Source of the DNA: Alistipes_A hominis
GTDB lineage: Bacteria; Bacteroidota; Bacteroidia; Bacteroidales; Rikenellaceae
Direction of reading: 5' to 3'
DNA length: 64,000 nt
Assembly: GCF_014288115.1 (NCBI RefSeq)
Contig: NZ_JACOOK010000004.1
Span: 1 to 64,000, forward strand
This document shows, piece by piece, positions 51,377 to 60,646 of this stretch (positions are counted from its first letter, which is position 1; each line of letters starts with the position of its first letter). Below the pieces are notes generated by a model that saw only the letters and a list, made by a program, of their open reading frames with translations, did no database searches and had not been told where the DNA came from. The translations under genes and the position numbers were made by a program.

Positions 51377-53281
51377 ATGAGCGATTCGATCAAACACGAG
51401 TGCGGCATTGCCTTTATCCGCCTGCTCAAGCCGGCCGATTACTACCTGAAAAAGTACGGCACCTCGTTCTACGGACTTAACAAAATGCATATCCTGATGG
51501 AGAAGCAGCACAACCGGGGACAGGACGGCGCGGGAGTGGCCAACATCAAGCTGTACCCGGAACCCGGATGCGTTTATATCAACCGGGTGCGTTCGAACGG
51601 AGCCGCTCCGATCAAGGATATTTTTCAGCAGATCGACGTCCGGATCAACGAAGCGGTCGCGAAGAACCCGCAGGTGCTGCAAGATCCGCTGCTGCTGAAA
51701 AAACAGGTGGAGTTTACCGGCGAGATTTTTCTGGGACACCTGCGTTACGGGACTTTCGGCAAAAACGACATCGAGAACGTGCACCCGGTCTCGCGCGAGA
51801 ACAACTGGATGACGCGGAGCCTGGTGCTGGCCGGGAATTTTAACCTGACCAATATCGACGAATTGTTCGACCGGCTGATCGAGTTGGGGCAATATCCGCC
51901 CGCAAAAACCGATACGGTGACGATTCTCGAGCGCATCGGTCATTTCCTCGATCGTGAAAACGACGATAAGTACCGCTATTTTAAAGATAAAGGCTATTCG
52001 AAGCACGACGTCACCGAAATGCTGGCCAAGCACATCGACCTTAAGGAAGTATTGTCGCTGTCGGCCCGCCGTTGGGACGGGGGATATGCGATGGCGGGGG
52101 TGATCGGCCATGGCGACGCGTTTATCATGCGGGACCCGTCCGGAATCCGTCCGGCGTTCTATTATTGCGACGACGAGATCGTCGTCGCCGCTTCGGAGCG
52201 CGCGGTGATTCAGACGACATTCAACCTCGGGTACGAAGATATCCGGGAGCTGACGCCGGGCCACGCTTTGATCGTGCGACGCGACGGAGATGTATCGGTC
52301 GATCCGTTTACCGCGCCGCGGCCGATCCGGCCCTGTTCGTTCGAGCGGATCTATTTCTCGCGGGGCAGCGACCAAGATATTTACCGCGAGCGCAAGCAGC
52401 TCGGACGGCAGCTTGTGCCGCAGATTTTGAAAAGTATTGATTACGACATCGAAAATACGGTGTTTTCCTATATTCCGAATACGGCCGAGAGCGCTTTTTT
52501 CGGCCTGGTCGAAGGACTGGACGAATACTGCCAGGGCGTCCGTGCGCAACATATTCTGGAAGAGAACGGCAGGCTGACCGAAGCCCGGCTCAAGGAGATC
52601 CTGCGTTTCAAGCCCCGGATCGAAAAGGTGGCGATCAAGGATGTCAAGATGCGGACGTTCATCACGCAGGACAACGAGCGCGACGACCTGGTGGCGCACG
52701 TTTACGACATCACCTATGGCACGATCCGTGCCGGGGTGGACAATCTGGTGATCATCGACGATTCGATCGTGCGCGGGACGACGCTGCGGCAGAGCATCAT
52801 TCGGATACTCGACCGGCTGAAACCGAAAAAGATCGTGGTATGTTCGTCGGCGCCCCAGATCCGTTATCCGGACTGCTACGGGATCGACATGTCGCGCCTG
52901 AGTGACTTCGTGGCGTTCCGGGCCGTAATCGAACTGCTACGCGAACGCGGGATGGAGCATGTGATCGAAGACGTTTACCGCAAGGCCGTCGCCGAGCTTC
53001 AAAAAGGCGACCGCTCCGAGACGGTGAACTGCGTTACCGAGATTTACGATCGTTTCACCGATGAGGAGATATCGGCCAAAATCGCGGAGATCGTTACGGC
53101 TCCGGAGATACAGGCTCGCGTCGAGGTGATCTACCAGACGGTCGCCGATATGCACAAAGCCATTCCGATCCATAACGGGGACTGGTATTTTACGGGAGAC
53201 TATCCGACTCCGGGCGGAAACGTCGTCTCGAACAAAGCATTTGTCAACTTCTACGAGAACCGGAACGAGCGAGCGTATTGA
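51377..53281 (+). CDS. purF: Amidophosphoribosyltransferase (PurF family)
   Basis: The enzyme makes phosphoribosylamine from PRPP and glutamine, the first step of purine synthesis. The start is ATG 51377 (MSDSIKHECGIAF); Cys9 would become the N-terminal nucleophile after removal of a short propeptide. The glutaminase domain contains 'KQHNRGQDGAG', 'GHLRYGTFG' and 'LVLAGNFNLTN'. The phosphoribosyltransferase domain has the PRPP loop 'LVIIDDSIVRGTTLRQS' near residue 458. At 634 residues it is longer than the 470-510 of classical PurF. The longer form is usual in Bacteroidota, with a C-terminal extension of unknown role. Confidence 0.93.
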   Translation: MSDSIKHECGIAFIRLLKPADYYLKKYGTSFYGLNKMHILMEKQHNRGQDGAGVANIKLYPEPGCVYINRVRSNGAAPIKDIFQQIDVRINEAVAKNPQVLQDPLLLKKQVEFTGEIFLGHLRYGTFGKNDIENVHPVSRENNWMTRSLVLAGNFNLTNIDELFDRLIELGQYPPAKTDTVTILERIGHFLDRENDDKYRYFKDKGYSKHDVTEMLAKHIDLKEVLSLSARRWDGGYAMAGVIGHGDAFIMRDPSGIRPAFYYCDDEIVVAASERAVIQTTFNLGYEDIRELTPGHALIVRRDGDVSVDPFTAPRPIRPCSFERIYFSRGSDQDIYRERKQLGRQLVPQILKSIDYDIENTVFSYIPNTAESAFFGLVEGLDEYCQGVRAQHILEENGRLTEARLKEILRFKPRIEKVAIKDVKMRTFITQDNERDDLVAHVYDITYGTIRAGVDNLVIIDDSIVRGTTLRQSIIRILDRLKPKKIVVCSSAPQIRYPDCYGIDMSRLSDFVAFRAVIELLRERGMEHVIEDVYRKAVAELQKGDRSETVNCVTEIYDRFTDEEISAKIAEIVTAPEIQARVEVIYQTVADMHKAIPIHNGDWYFTGDYPTPGGNVVSNKAFVNFYENRNERAY

Positions 53282-53353
53282 TTTTCGGGTGCGAATGAGC
53301 AAGCGGGGTCCGCCCGGTCGGAAGGAGCGGTTGATCCTAAAATTTAAGATCGC

Positions 53354-55501
53354 ATGATGAACCTGTCACTTCTGAAAAAAATCGTTTGCCTGTCGGCCTT
53401 GCTGCTGGCGGCGCTGCATGGAACCGCCCAGCCGGCCGATCCGGTCAGTTGGTCGGTTGCCGTCTCCGAATCCGGCGACGGGATTTCCAGGATTGTTTTT
53501 AAGGCCCGGATCGCGGAACCGTGGCACATGTACGATACGGGCCCTTACGACGGCGGCCCGAATGCGACGGCTTTTACGTTCGAACCGAATGCGGACGTTA
53601 CGTTGCTCGGAGGGATCGAACAGCTTTCGAAACCCGTACGGGTGTACGATTCGCTGTTCGCGATGGAGATCGGTTATTTCGAAAAAAACGCCGAATTCGT
53701 TCAGAAAGTACGGGTCGCCCCGGGCCGCGAAACGACGCTGAAAGCCGTGGTGGAATGGATGGCTTGCGACGACGAGAGTTGCCTGCCGCCCGCCGACCGT
53801 ACTTTTTCGATTCCTCTGAAGGCAGCCGCCGTACAGACGGCCGCAGGAGGGGCGTCTGCGACGCCTGCGGCACCGGTTTCCGCTACGGGTAATTCGTCCG
53901 CGGTTGCGCAAGCCGGGGATATGACAACGACCGACACGGCAGCGGATACGGTCGTAAATGCGGTTCCGGACGCGGATTCGGCGGTGGTGTCGCAGCCGCT
54001 GTTGCAGCCGGACGCCCCGGTCGGCGGCGGAACGCTGTGGAGCGCGATCATCGAAGCGATCCTGTGGGGATTCGCCGCGCTGCTGACGCCCTGCGTGTTT
54101 CCGATGATTCCGATGACCGTGTCGTTTTTCCTGAAAGGGAGTGGGAACCGTGCGCGCGGACGCCTGATGGCAGCCTTGTACGGCATGTGCATTGTCGCGC
54201 TGTATACGCTGCCGATTGCAGTTATCATTCTGATAACGAAACTGGTAGGCGGAGATGCCGTTACGGCCGATATTTTCAACTGGCTGGCGACGCACTGGAT
54301 TCCGAACGTGATTTTCTTCCTCGTATTCATGGTTTTCGCGGCGTCGTTTTTCGGCGCGTTCGAGATTACGCTGCCCGGATGGCTGGTCAATAAGAGCGAC
54401 AGCAAGGCCGACAAAGGCGGTTTGGTCGGTCTGTTCTTCATGGCGCTGACCCTCGTGTTGGTTTCGTTCTCCTGCACCGGCCCGATCGTCGGTTCGGTAC
54501 TGATCAAATCCACTTCCGGAGAGGTGTGGGCGCCGGTAATCACGATGTTCGCTTTTTCGGTGGCTTTTGCGCTGCCGTTCACGCTGTTCGCGCTGTTCCC
54601 ATCCGTGCTGAACAACCTGCCCAAAAGCGGCGGATGGCTCAACTCTGTAAAGGTGGTGCTCGGGTTTCTCGAACTGGCGCTGGGGCTGAAATTTCTCAGC
54701 GTGGCCGATCAGACCTACCATTGGGGCATCCTCGACCGGGAGGTTTATCTGGCGCTGTGGATCGTTATCTTTACGCTGCTCGGGTTTTACCTGCTGGGCA
54801 AGATCCGGTTCAAACACGACAGCGAAGTACAGTCGGTCGGAGTGACGCGGCTGTTGCTCGCGATCGTTACCTTTTCGTTCGTCGTTTACCTGTTGCCCGG
54901 AATGTGGGGAGCGCCGTTGCGCGGATTGTCGGGTTACTTGCCGCCGTTGCATACGCAGGATTTCGTGCTGGATGCGGCCGAATCGCCTGCCGGAAATTCC
55001 GGCGGCGGAAAGGCCGGCGACGCTTTCCCCGTCGCCAGGCACAGCGATATACTGAACCTACCGCACGGATTGAACGGCTTTTTCGACTACGACGAGGCGC
55101 TGGCCTATGCCCGCAAAGTGCATAAGCCGCTTTTTGTCGATTATACGGGTCACGGGTGCGTCAACTGCCGGGAAATGGAGGCGCGCGTATGGGCCGATCC
55201 GCAGGTGCTGCAACTGCTGCGGAACGATTTCGTGATCGTGGCGCTCTATTCGGACGACAAAAAGGAACTGCCCGAAAACGAATGGGTGACCGCCGAAACG
55301 GGCCGCGTGCTCAAAAGCATCGGCAAGATCAACGCTTACCTTGCACACAAGCGGTTCGGGATCAATTCGCAGCCCTATTACATGATTCTGGGCCCGGACG
55401 GCGAACAATTGGCTCCGGGGCGCGGGTATAATCTGGATGTGGATCAGTTCGTCGCTTTCTTGAGGCAGGGATTGCGTAATTACCCGGTCGGAGCGGAGTA
55501 G
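53354..55501 (+). CDS. dsbD: Thiol:disulfide interchange protein DsbD
   Basis: DsbD carries electrons from cytoplasmic thioredoxin across the inner membrane to reduce periplasmic disulfides. The 715 residues comprise a signal peptide and an N-terminal alpha domain (about 27-160) with 'MACDDESCLPPADR'. An Ala/Ser/Thr-rich linker follows (about 160-225). Eight membrane helices contain the redox Cys in 'LLTPCVFPMIPMTVSFF' and 'SFSCTGPIVGS'. The C-terminal thioredoxin-like domain has 'DYTGHGCVNCREMEARVW' (CxxC). It follows purF by 72 nt on the same strand. Two ATGs (53354 and 53357) are adjacent. Confidence 0.94.
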   Translation: MMNLSLLKKIVCLSALLLAALHGTAQPADPVSWSVAVSESGDGISRIVFKARIAEPWHMYDTGPYDGGPNATAFTFEPNADVTLLGGIEQLSKPVRVYDSLFAMEIGYFEKNAEFVQKVRVAPGRETTLKAVVEWMACDDESCLPPADRTFSIPLKAAAVQTAAGGASATPAAPVSATGNSSAVAQAGDMTTTDTAADTVVNAVPDADSAVVSQPLLQPDAPVGGGTLWSAIIEAILWGFAALLTPCVFPMIPMTVSFFLKGSGNRARGRLMAALYGMCIVALYTLPIAVIILITKLVGGDAVTADIFNWLATHWIPNVIFFLVFMVFAASFFGAFEITLPGWLVNKSDSKADKGGLVGLFFMALTLVLVSFSCTGPIVGSVLIKSTSGEVWAPVITMFAFSVAFALPFTLFALFPSVLNNLPKSGGWLNSVKVVLGFLELALGLKFLSVADQTYHWGILDREVYLALWIVIFTLLGFYLLGKIRFKHDSEVQSVGVTRLLLAIVTFSFVVYLLPGMWGAPLRGLSGYLPPLHTQDFVLDAAESPAGNSGGGKAGDAFPVARHSDILNLPHGLNGFFDYDEALAYARKVHKPLFVDYTGHGCVNCREMEARVWADPQVLQLLRNDFVIVALYSDDKKELPENEWVTAETGRVLKSIGKINAYLAHKRFGINSQPYYMILGPDGEQLAPGRGYNLDVDQFVAFLRQGLRNYPVGAE

Positions 55502-55556
55502 TCCGAATGCTCGGTATGGACGGGAGTTACGGGGATGGCGGTTTTGCGCTGTAATT

Positions 55557-55586
55557 TTGCGTATTTGGAAAGATTTTCTACCTTTG
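55557..55586 (+). promoter_or_regulatory. Promoter of the second CAU tRNA
   Basis: TTG (55557-55559), exactly 19 nt, TACCTTTG (55579-55586): full consensus. The leader before the mature tRNA would be about 90 nt. Confidence 0.75.
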
Positions 55587-55681
55587 CAAACGGAAAAATG
55601 GGCGTTTGTCTTGCGGAAACCGATCTGCGTATGCGGAGTGTTTCCGTTGCGGGGGAAGGGCGTCCGTTGTATTGAAGAGCA

Positions 55682-55755
<74 letters not shown>

Positions 55756-55767
55756 CTTTCGAATCCG

Positions 55768-55796
55768 AACACTTGCAGTCCCTGCAAGTGTTTTTT
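55768..55796 (+). terminator. Terminator of the tRNA gene
   Basis: The 'aacacttgcag' / 'ctgcaagtgtt' stem with a 3-nt loop is followed by six T, 13 nt after the tRNA. Confidence 0.9.
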
Positions 55797-56151
55797 ATGC
55801 GTCGGGGGCGGTTTACGGCGCCGAATCCGCTGTATTTCGATTTTGCGCCGGCGACCGGACAGCCGGGAATACGATCCCGAACCGGTTTGACAAACAGACC
55901 GCGAACGGCAATCGGGCGCGCTGCAACCTCTCCGGCTTCACGGCCCCGTTCCGTTTTAAAATTGGATATTGGGAAACTAATCGTACCTTTGCATCCGCAT
56001 ACCGTGTGCGTTCCGTATGCGACGATCCTTTATAAACTAAAATCATTACGATGGACGAAGGCCCTTATTGTCGACAGACGACCCCGATTGTTTAACCGAC
56101 CGCAGAAGCCTTCCGAGTCTCCTGCGGTGTAAATTCGCAAGGAGAGACCGT
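55797..56151. other. Region between tRNA and mgtE
   Basis: About 355 nt. It holds the mgtE promoter and a leader of roughly 155 nt, in which ccgcag / ctgcgg (56101-56128) can form a hairpin. The leader length would allow a regulatory RNA, but the sequence does not match the M-box core, and I see no coding signal. Confidence 0.45.
55962..55991 (+). promoter_or_regulatory. Promoter of mgtE
   Basis: TTG (55962-55964), exactly 19 nt, TACCTTTG (55984-55991): full consensus. Confidence 0.75.
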
Positions 56152-57537
56152 ATGATCAATGAAATCAAAAACCGGTTCGGGCAATTGATTGCCGACAAGA
56201 ACTGGAAAATCCTTAAAAGCGAGCTCAGCGATCTTGAGCCGTTTCAGATCGCCGAAGCGATCGGCGAACTTCCCAAATCCGACCGGACGATTCCGTTCCG
56301 GTTGCTTTCGCGCGAGTCGGCGAAAGAGACCTTCAAACATCTCTCGCACGATCAGCGCGAGGAGATTATCGACGGACTGGCCGCCCACATCGATAAGATG
56401 ACCGACCTGCTCAATGACCTGGATCCCGACGACCGCACGGCGTTTTTCGAAGAGTTGCCCGGCGAAGTGAGCCAGCGGCTCGTGCAGATGTTGTCGCAGG
56501 AAGAGCGCGAGGTCGCCATGAGGCTGCTCGGCTATCCGGAAGACAGCATCGGTCGGCTGATGACCCCCGAATACGTGGCCGTCCGGCCGTATTTCACAGT
56601 CGCTCAAGCATTGGAGCATATCCGCCGTTACGGTCGCGATTCCGAGACGCTCGACGTGATTTATGTTGTCGACGAGCATTGGAAGTTGATCGACGACATC
56701 CGGATCAAGGAGGTCATTCTCGCGTCGCCGGCTCGTAACGTGTCGGAGATTACCGACAACCGTTTTGTCGCGCTTCGCGCCGAAGACGATCAGGAAGTGG
56801 CCGTCCGCGCCTTTCAGGACAACAATCGCACGGCATTGCCCGTCATCGGCGGCGACGGCACCCTGCTGGGTATCGTGACCGTCGACGACGTGATGAATGT
56901 GGCCGAGCAGGAAAGTACCGAGGACTTCCAGAAGTTCGGCGGTACGGAGGGGCTGGATCTTTCTTATACGCGGACCCCGCTGGCCGAAATGGTGCGCAAA
57001 CGCGCCGGCTGGCTCGTTATTCTTTTTTTTGGCGAAATGTTGACGGCATCGGCGATGGGCTATTTCGACGACGAGATCGCGCGGGCCGTCGTGCTCGCAC
57101 TGTTCGTGCCACTGATCATATCGAGCGGCGGGAACTCGGGCTCGCAGGCGGCCAGCCTGATCATTCGTTCGTTGGCGCTTGGCGAGTTGAAGTTGCGTAA
57201 TTGGTGGTACGTGATGCGCAAAGAAATTTTCTCGGGGCTGATCCTCGGAGCGATTCTGGGGATCATCGGATTCGTGCGGATTTTCATCTGGCAGGAGGCC
57301 GGACTGTACGACTACGGGACGCATTGGCCGTGGATCGCCGCCAGCGTGTCGGTTTCGCTCGTTTTTATCGTGCTGTGGGGTACGCTGTCGGGCTCGATGA
57401 TTCCTTTTATCCTGAAAAAGTGCGGACTCGACCCTGCCACGGCCTCGGCGCCTTTCGTCGCGACGCTCGTGGACGTAACGGGGTTGATTATCTATTTCTC
57501 GATCGCGGCGCTGTTCCTGACCGGAAAGATTCTTTGA
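56152..57537 (+). CDS. mgtE: Magnesium transporter MgtE
   Basis: MgtE is a Mg2+ channel gated by intracellular Mg2+. The start is ATG 56152 (MINEIKNRFGQL); an in-frame codon further up has no signal. Domains of the 461 residues are the MgtE N superhelical part (about 20-125, 'LNDLDPDDRTAFFEELPGEV'), two CBS domains (about 135-255, 'DDIRIKEVILA', 'LPVIGGDGTLLGIVTVDDVMNVAEQE'), and five membrane helices with the pore sequence 'SSGGNSGSQAASLIIRSLALGE'. The family signature 'ATASAPFVATLVDVTGLIIYF' is intact. It is a single gene with its own promoter and terminator. Confidence 0.95.
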   Translation: MINEIKNRFGQLIADKNWKILKSELSDLEPFQIAEAIGELPKSDRTIPFRLLSRESAKETFKHLSHDQREEIIDGLAAHIDKMTDLLNDLDPDDRTAFFEELPGEVSQRLVQMLSQEEREVAMRLLGYPEDSIGRLMTPEYVAVRPYFTVAQALEHIRRYGRDSETLDVIYVVDEHWKLIDDIRIKEVILASPARNVSEITDNRFVALRAEDDQEVAVRAFQDNNRTALPVIGGDGTLLGIVTVDDVMNVAEQESTEDFQKFGGTEGLDLSYTRTPLAEMVRKRAGWLVILFFGEMLTASAMGYFDDEIARAVVLALFVPLIISSGGNSGSQAASLIIRSLALGELKLRNWWYVMRKEIFSGLILGAILGIIGFVRIFIWQEAGLYDYGTHWPWIAASVSVSLVFIVLWGTLSGSMIPFILKKCGLDPATASAPFVATLVDVTGLIIYFSIAALFLTGKIL

Positions 57538-57570
57538 TGGGGCTTGCTTTTCCCGTTCGGTAAATAAACG

Positions 57571-57612
57571 AATACAATCTTTAGTGCGACCGTACTAAAG
57601 ATTGTATTTTTA
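57571..57612. terminator. Terminator between mgtE and the recombinase gene
   Basis: A perfect 15-bp stem 'aatacaatctttagt' / 'actaaagattgtatt' has an 8-nt loop and a T-run after. The right arm lies 85 nt from the recombinase stop. Confidence 0.85.
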
Positions 57613-57696
57613 TGAAAAAGCGAAACGAAAAACCGGGAAAGGGCCCCGAATGTGCGAAACCGGGGCCGGTTCCGTCCTTTGGGCGGGGTGCGGGTT

Positions 57697-58935
57697 TTAT
57701 AGGCTGCTCGTTTTCCCCGGCCGGTTCAGGCTGAAAATGATTTTGCGGTTCGCCTCGTCGATGACGGAGTCCTCCAGCGAGGCCAGGTAGATCTGGGTCG
57801 TCGCCTGCGAACGGTGCCCCAGTCCGGCGCTGATCACCGACAGCGGAATGTCGCAGTTGCGGGCCGTCGTCGCCCAGGTGTGGCGCGAAACGTAGGACGA
57901 AAGAGGAGTGTCCGCCTGCAGCAGTTTCGACAGTTTTTTCAGCAGCTTGTTGTAATAGCTCAGTGCATTCTGATACTGCGCATAAGCCTCGTTCTCGTCG
58001 GTGGCGGCGATGATCGGGAAAACGTAAGGGGAGTTTTTCGTTTTACGGGCGTAGCGGCGGATAATTTCGGTGATGCAGGGCTCCAGCCGGATGCATAGGG
58101 ACTGGCCCGTTTTGCGGCGGATGTACTGCGCGGTTTGATCCCGGACGTCCGACTTGCGGAGGTAGGCCATGTCCACGAAGGCCATTCCGCGCATGTAGAA
58201 ACTGAAGACGAACAGATCCCGGGCGTAAGCCAGAGACCGGGAGCCGCGCAAATCCAGTTTTCTCAGGCTTTCGATCGTGGCCATGTCGACGGCCCTCTTG
58301 CGGGTTTTGTCTACGCCCGTATAGACTTTTTCGAAAGGGGCGCGCTGCGAGGCGATTCCTTCGCCGACCGCCTTGTTGTATACGGAACGCAGGATCCGCA
58401 TGTAAAACGAAACCGTATTCCGCGTAACGCCCCGTCTTTTGAGCCATTGTTCGTAGTCGGCGACCAGTTCGGCGGTGCAACCGGCGAACGACAGGTCTTC
58501 CCCGTGCAGAAACTGCGAGAAACTTTGCCGGGTTCTCCGGTAATTCCGGGCCGTTCCCAATCGGCCGTGGGCGAGCAGTTGTTCGATCTGCCGTTCCATG
58601 AATCCGAAAAAAGTTTCGCCCGAGTGCGATTCCCGGAAAGCCTGCGCTACGTCGTGCGCCGTATAGTGTCTGGCGGCGCGTTCCAGCGCGCCGATCGCAT
58701 TTTTCAGGACGGACAGGTCGGAGTCGATTGCGCGTTGTACTTTTTGCAGGTAATAGTCGCCCCCGGTCAGCAGGACGGGTGCGACGCATTGCCTGACGCC
58801 GTCCCATTCTGCCGGGAGCAGTTTGTATCCGGTCGTGATCTGAACGGATTTCTGACGGTGGGTGATTTGGTAGTAAACCGAGCCGGCGCGGCCCGGAACC
58901 GACGAATTGCGGAGTTTGATTCTCACTGTTGCCAT
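57697..58935 (-). CDS. Tyrosine recombinase, solitary
   Basis: The 412-residue site-specific recombinase of the Bacteroidota integrase type has an arm-binding N-terminal domain (about 1-85), a SAM-like core-binding domain (about 100-195) and a catalytic domain (about 210-400). The first Arg is in 'FSFYMRGMAFVDM', the Arg-His region is 'YVSRHTWATTA', the late His is in 'GLGHRSQATTQIYL', and the Tyr nucleophile sits in the same block. All catalytic features are present, so it is probably active. No excisionase, cargo genes, direct repeats or invertible promoter were evident next to it. It may be a DNA invertase or the remnant of an element. Confidence 0.87.
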   Translation of the reverse strand: MATVRIKLRNSSVPGRAGSVYYQITHRQKSVQITTGYKLLPAEWDGVRQCVAPVLLTGGDYYLQKVQRAIDSDLSVLKNAIGALERAARHYTAHDVAQAFRESHSGETFFGFMERQIEQLLAHGRLGTARNYRRTRQSFSQFLHGEDLSFAGCTAELVADYEQWLKRRGVTRNTVSFYMRILRSVYNKAVGEGIASQRAPFEKVYTGVDKTRKRAVDMATIESLRKLDLRGSRSLAYARDLFVFSFYMRGMAFVDMAYLRKSDVRDQTAQYIRRKTGQSLCIRLEPCITEIIRRYARKTKNSPYVFPIIAATDENEAYAQYQNALSYYNKLLKKLSKLLQADTPLSSYVSRHTWATTARNCDIPLSVISAGLGHRSQATTQIYLASLEDSVIDEANRKIIFSLNRPGKTSSL

Positions 58936-59012
58936 AATTTTCCTGGATTGATGTTTTTCCGGGAAAAAGATAATGACGGCGGTGAAAAATCGTCATTTTC
59001 GCGGTAAAAATA

Positions 59013-60068
59013 TCAGACGGCGCGGTAAAATGCCCGGTATCGGTTTACGGCCTCCTCCAGGATGTCCCGGTCGACGGCGGTATCCGTTTCGAAAAACGAA
59101 GTTTCGACGCAAGAGTCGTCCGGCCGTGCCGGGCGTTTCCAGTTTCCGGCGATCCGGCCGCCGTACAGGATGACCGGATAGAAAATACCGTAATTCGTGA
59201 AGGCCCTGGCGCGGTGCTCCGGACGCAGGACGTCCGTACGGTCTTTGTAACCGATCAGGTACTCGTCGTAGGCGGGCAGCAGGTACAGCGGGACGCCGGA
59301 GGTCTCCGCCGCACGGCAGGATTCGTGCACGAATAGTTCCCGCTGTCCGAAACGTTCGGCGGTCAGCGATCTTCCGATGAGGCCGACCGAATGCCGGGCT
59401 TCGGTGACGGACAGTCCCGACCACCAGACGAAATCCTGCAGACTGGCCGGTGAGTGGCTTCTGAAATAAGCGGTAGCCAGCTTTGCCAGGGCTTCGTCCG
59501 GATGCAGCTCCGGGACGGGCGGGACGCGTTCCTCGAGCAGGGCGTAGGTTTGCTTGCCGCCGCTGAACGGTCCGCTGCATACGACCGCTTCGGTTTCGGC
59601 GCGCATCAGCAGGCGGGTCAGCCGCGGCGTGTCTGCGGCGATCCCCTGCCGGTTCAGTTCCTCCCCGATCTGTTGTTTGGTCAGGTTTCTGTTGCCCCCC
59701 AGCATTTTTTCGAGCAGCCGGTCGCACCGGTAGTGCAATTGTTCCGTAAGCTCCAGTTGCCGGCCTTTTGCCAGCGATTCGTTGGCCGACCGGATGCGCC
59801 GGGCGGAGAGTTTCAGCATCCAGCGGATGTCTTCCGCGGCGACCAGATGCCAGGTCGGCCGCATCACATGCGTACGCAAGATTTCTCCCCGAGAGAAGGC
59901 TTCCCCGACCGATCGTGCCGTCGCCGATTTCAGCCGTATGCCGACGGCCCAGCGGGCCATGGCGTAATCCTGAGCCTGAATGGCTCCCATCCATGAAATC
60001 AGTTTTTTCGGCGTGTCGAAACGCGGGGCGGCCAGTTGTTGGCCGGCCAGGCGGATGTCGGTTATCAT
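59013..60068 (-). CDS. AlkZ-like (HTH_42 family) DNA glycosylase
   Basis: The 351-residue protein belongs to the winged-helix family PF06224, which includes AlkZ and YcaQ, enzymes that remove interstrand crosslinks or bulky alkyl adducts. The N-terminal block 'LISWMGAIQAQDYAMARWAVG' has a Q-x-Q motif (about residues 31-33), the catalytic pattern of AlkZ proper rather than the Q-x-D of YcaQ. Other family segments are 'RPTWHLVAAEDIRWML', 'LQDFVWWSGLSVTEAR', 'LLPAYDEYLIGYKDR' and 'YPVILYGGRIAGNWKR'. It may protect against natural crosslinking toxins. It lies after the recombinase in the minus direction with a 77-nt gap. Confidence 0.82.
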   Translation of the reverse strand: MITDIRLAGQQLAAPRFDTPKKLISWMGAIQAQDYAMARWAVGIRLKSATARSVGEAFSRGEILRTHVMRPTWHLVAAEDIRWMLKLSARRIRSANESLAKGRQLELTEQLHYRCDRLLEKMLGGNRNLTKQQIGEELNRQGIAADTPRLTRLLMRAETEAVVCSGPFSGGKQTYALLEERVPPVPELHPDEALAKLATAYFRSHSPASLQDFVWWSGLSVTEARHSVGLIGRSLTAERFGQRELFVHESCRAAETSGVPLYLLPAYDEYLIGYKDRTDVLRPEHRARAFTNYGIFYPVILYGGRIAGNWKRPARPDDSCVETSFFETDTAVDRDILEEAVNRYRAFYRAV

Positions 60069-60230
60069 AGTCGTCGTTTTTGCAAAAATAGGTTAAATCG
60101 GGCCTTCCGAAGTATTATTCGCCGGATATTTATCCGATCGGCGGGAAACCTTTCGATCCGGTGTCCGCAGATTCGGTTTTGGCGCATTCCTTGCGGGAGG
60201 GTTTCGTATTCGATCCGTTAAACCGAAAAA

Positions 60231-60602
60231 ATGACACGAATCAAGATCAAACGCGCTTATGAAAAACCGGAACCGGACGACGGTTTCCGGGTGTTCGTCG
60301 ACCGGCTGTGGCCCCGCGGAATGCGGAAAGAGGATTTCCGCTACGACTTGTGGGCGAAGCAGATAGCCCCTTCGGCCGCTCTGCGAAGGTGGTATCACGA
60401 AGATATGCCGGGGCGTTGGGAAGAGTTCGGCCGCCGTTACGCCGCGGAATTGCGGCAGTCGCCAGCCGTGGCGGAATTCGTCCGTCAGATCGCCGGAAAC
60501 GACACCGTTACGTTGGTGTACGCCTCCCGGAACGCTTTGCAGAATCATGCCCTGATCCTGCAAGATTATCTGGTAAAAGTTATGAGTGTTATGACTGTAT
60601 AG
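60231..60602 (+). CDS. DUF488-family protein
   Basis: The 123-residue protein is a member of the DUF488 (YeaO-like) family, with 'IKIKRAYEKPEPDDGFRVFVDRLWPRG', 'WYHEDMPGRWEEFGRRYAAEL' and 'VTLVYASRNALQNHALIL'. The family is small, cytoplasmic and of unknown biochemistry. It diverges from the AlkZ-like gene across a 162-nt gap and faces the beta-propeller gene, so transcription is probably independent. Confidence 0.85.
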   Translation: MTRIKIKRAYEKPEPDDGFRVFVDRLWPRGMRKEDFRYDLWAKQIAPSAALRRWYHEDMPGRWEEFGRRYAAELRQSPAVAEFVRQIAGNDTVTLVYASRNALQNHALILQDYLVKVMSVMTV

Positions 60603-60646
60603 TAGTTATTCAAGTCGTCTATTTACGCGTGAATTGTTGTCGAGAT

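Noticed and set aside
55992..56151. M-box magnesium riboswitch in the mgtE leader
   Set aside because: The leader has suitable length and one hairpin, but no M-box core sequence could be matched.
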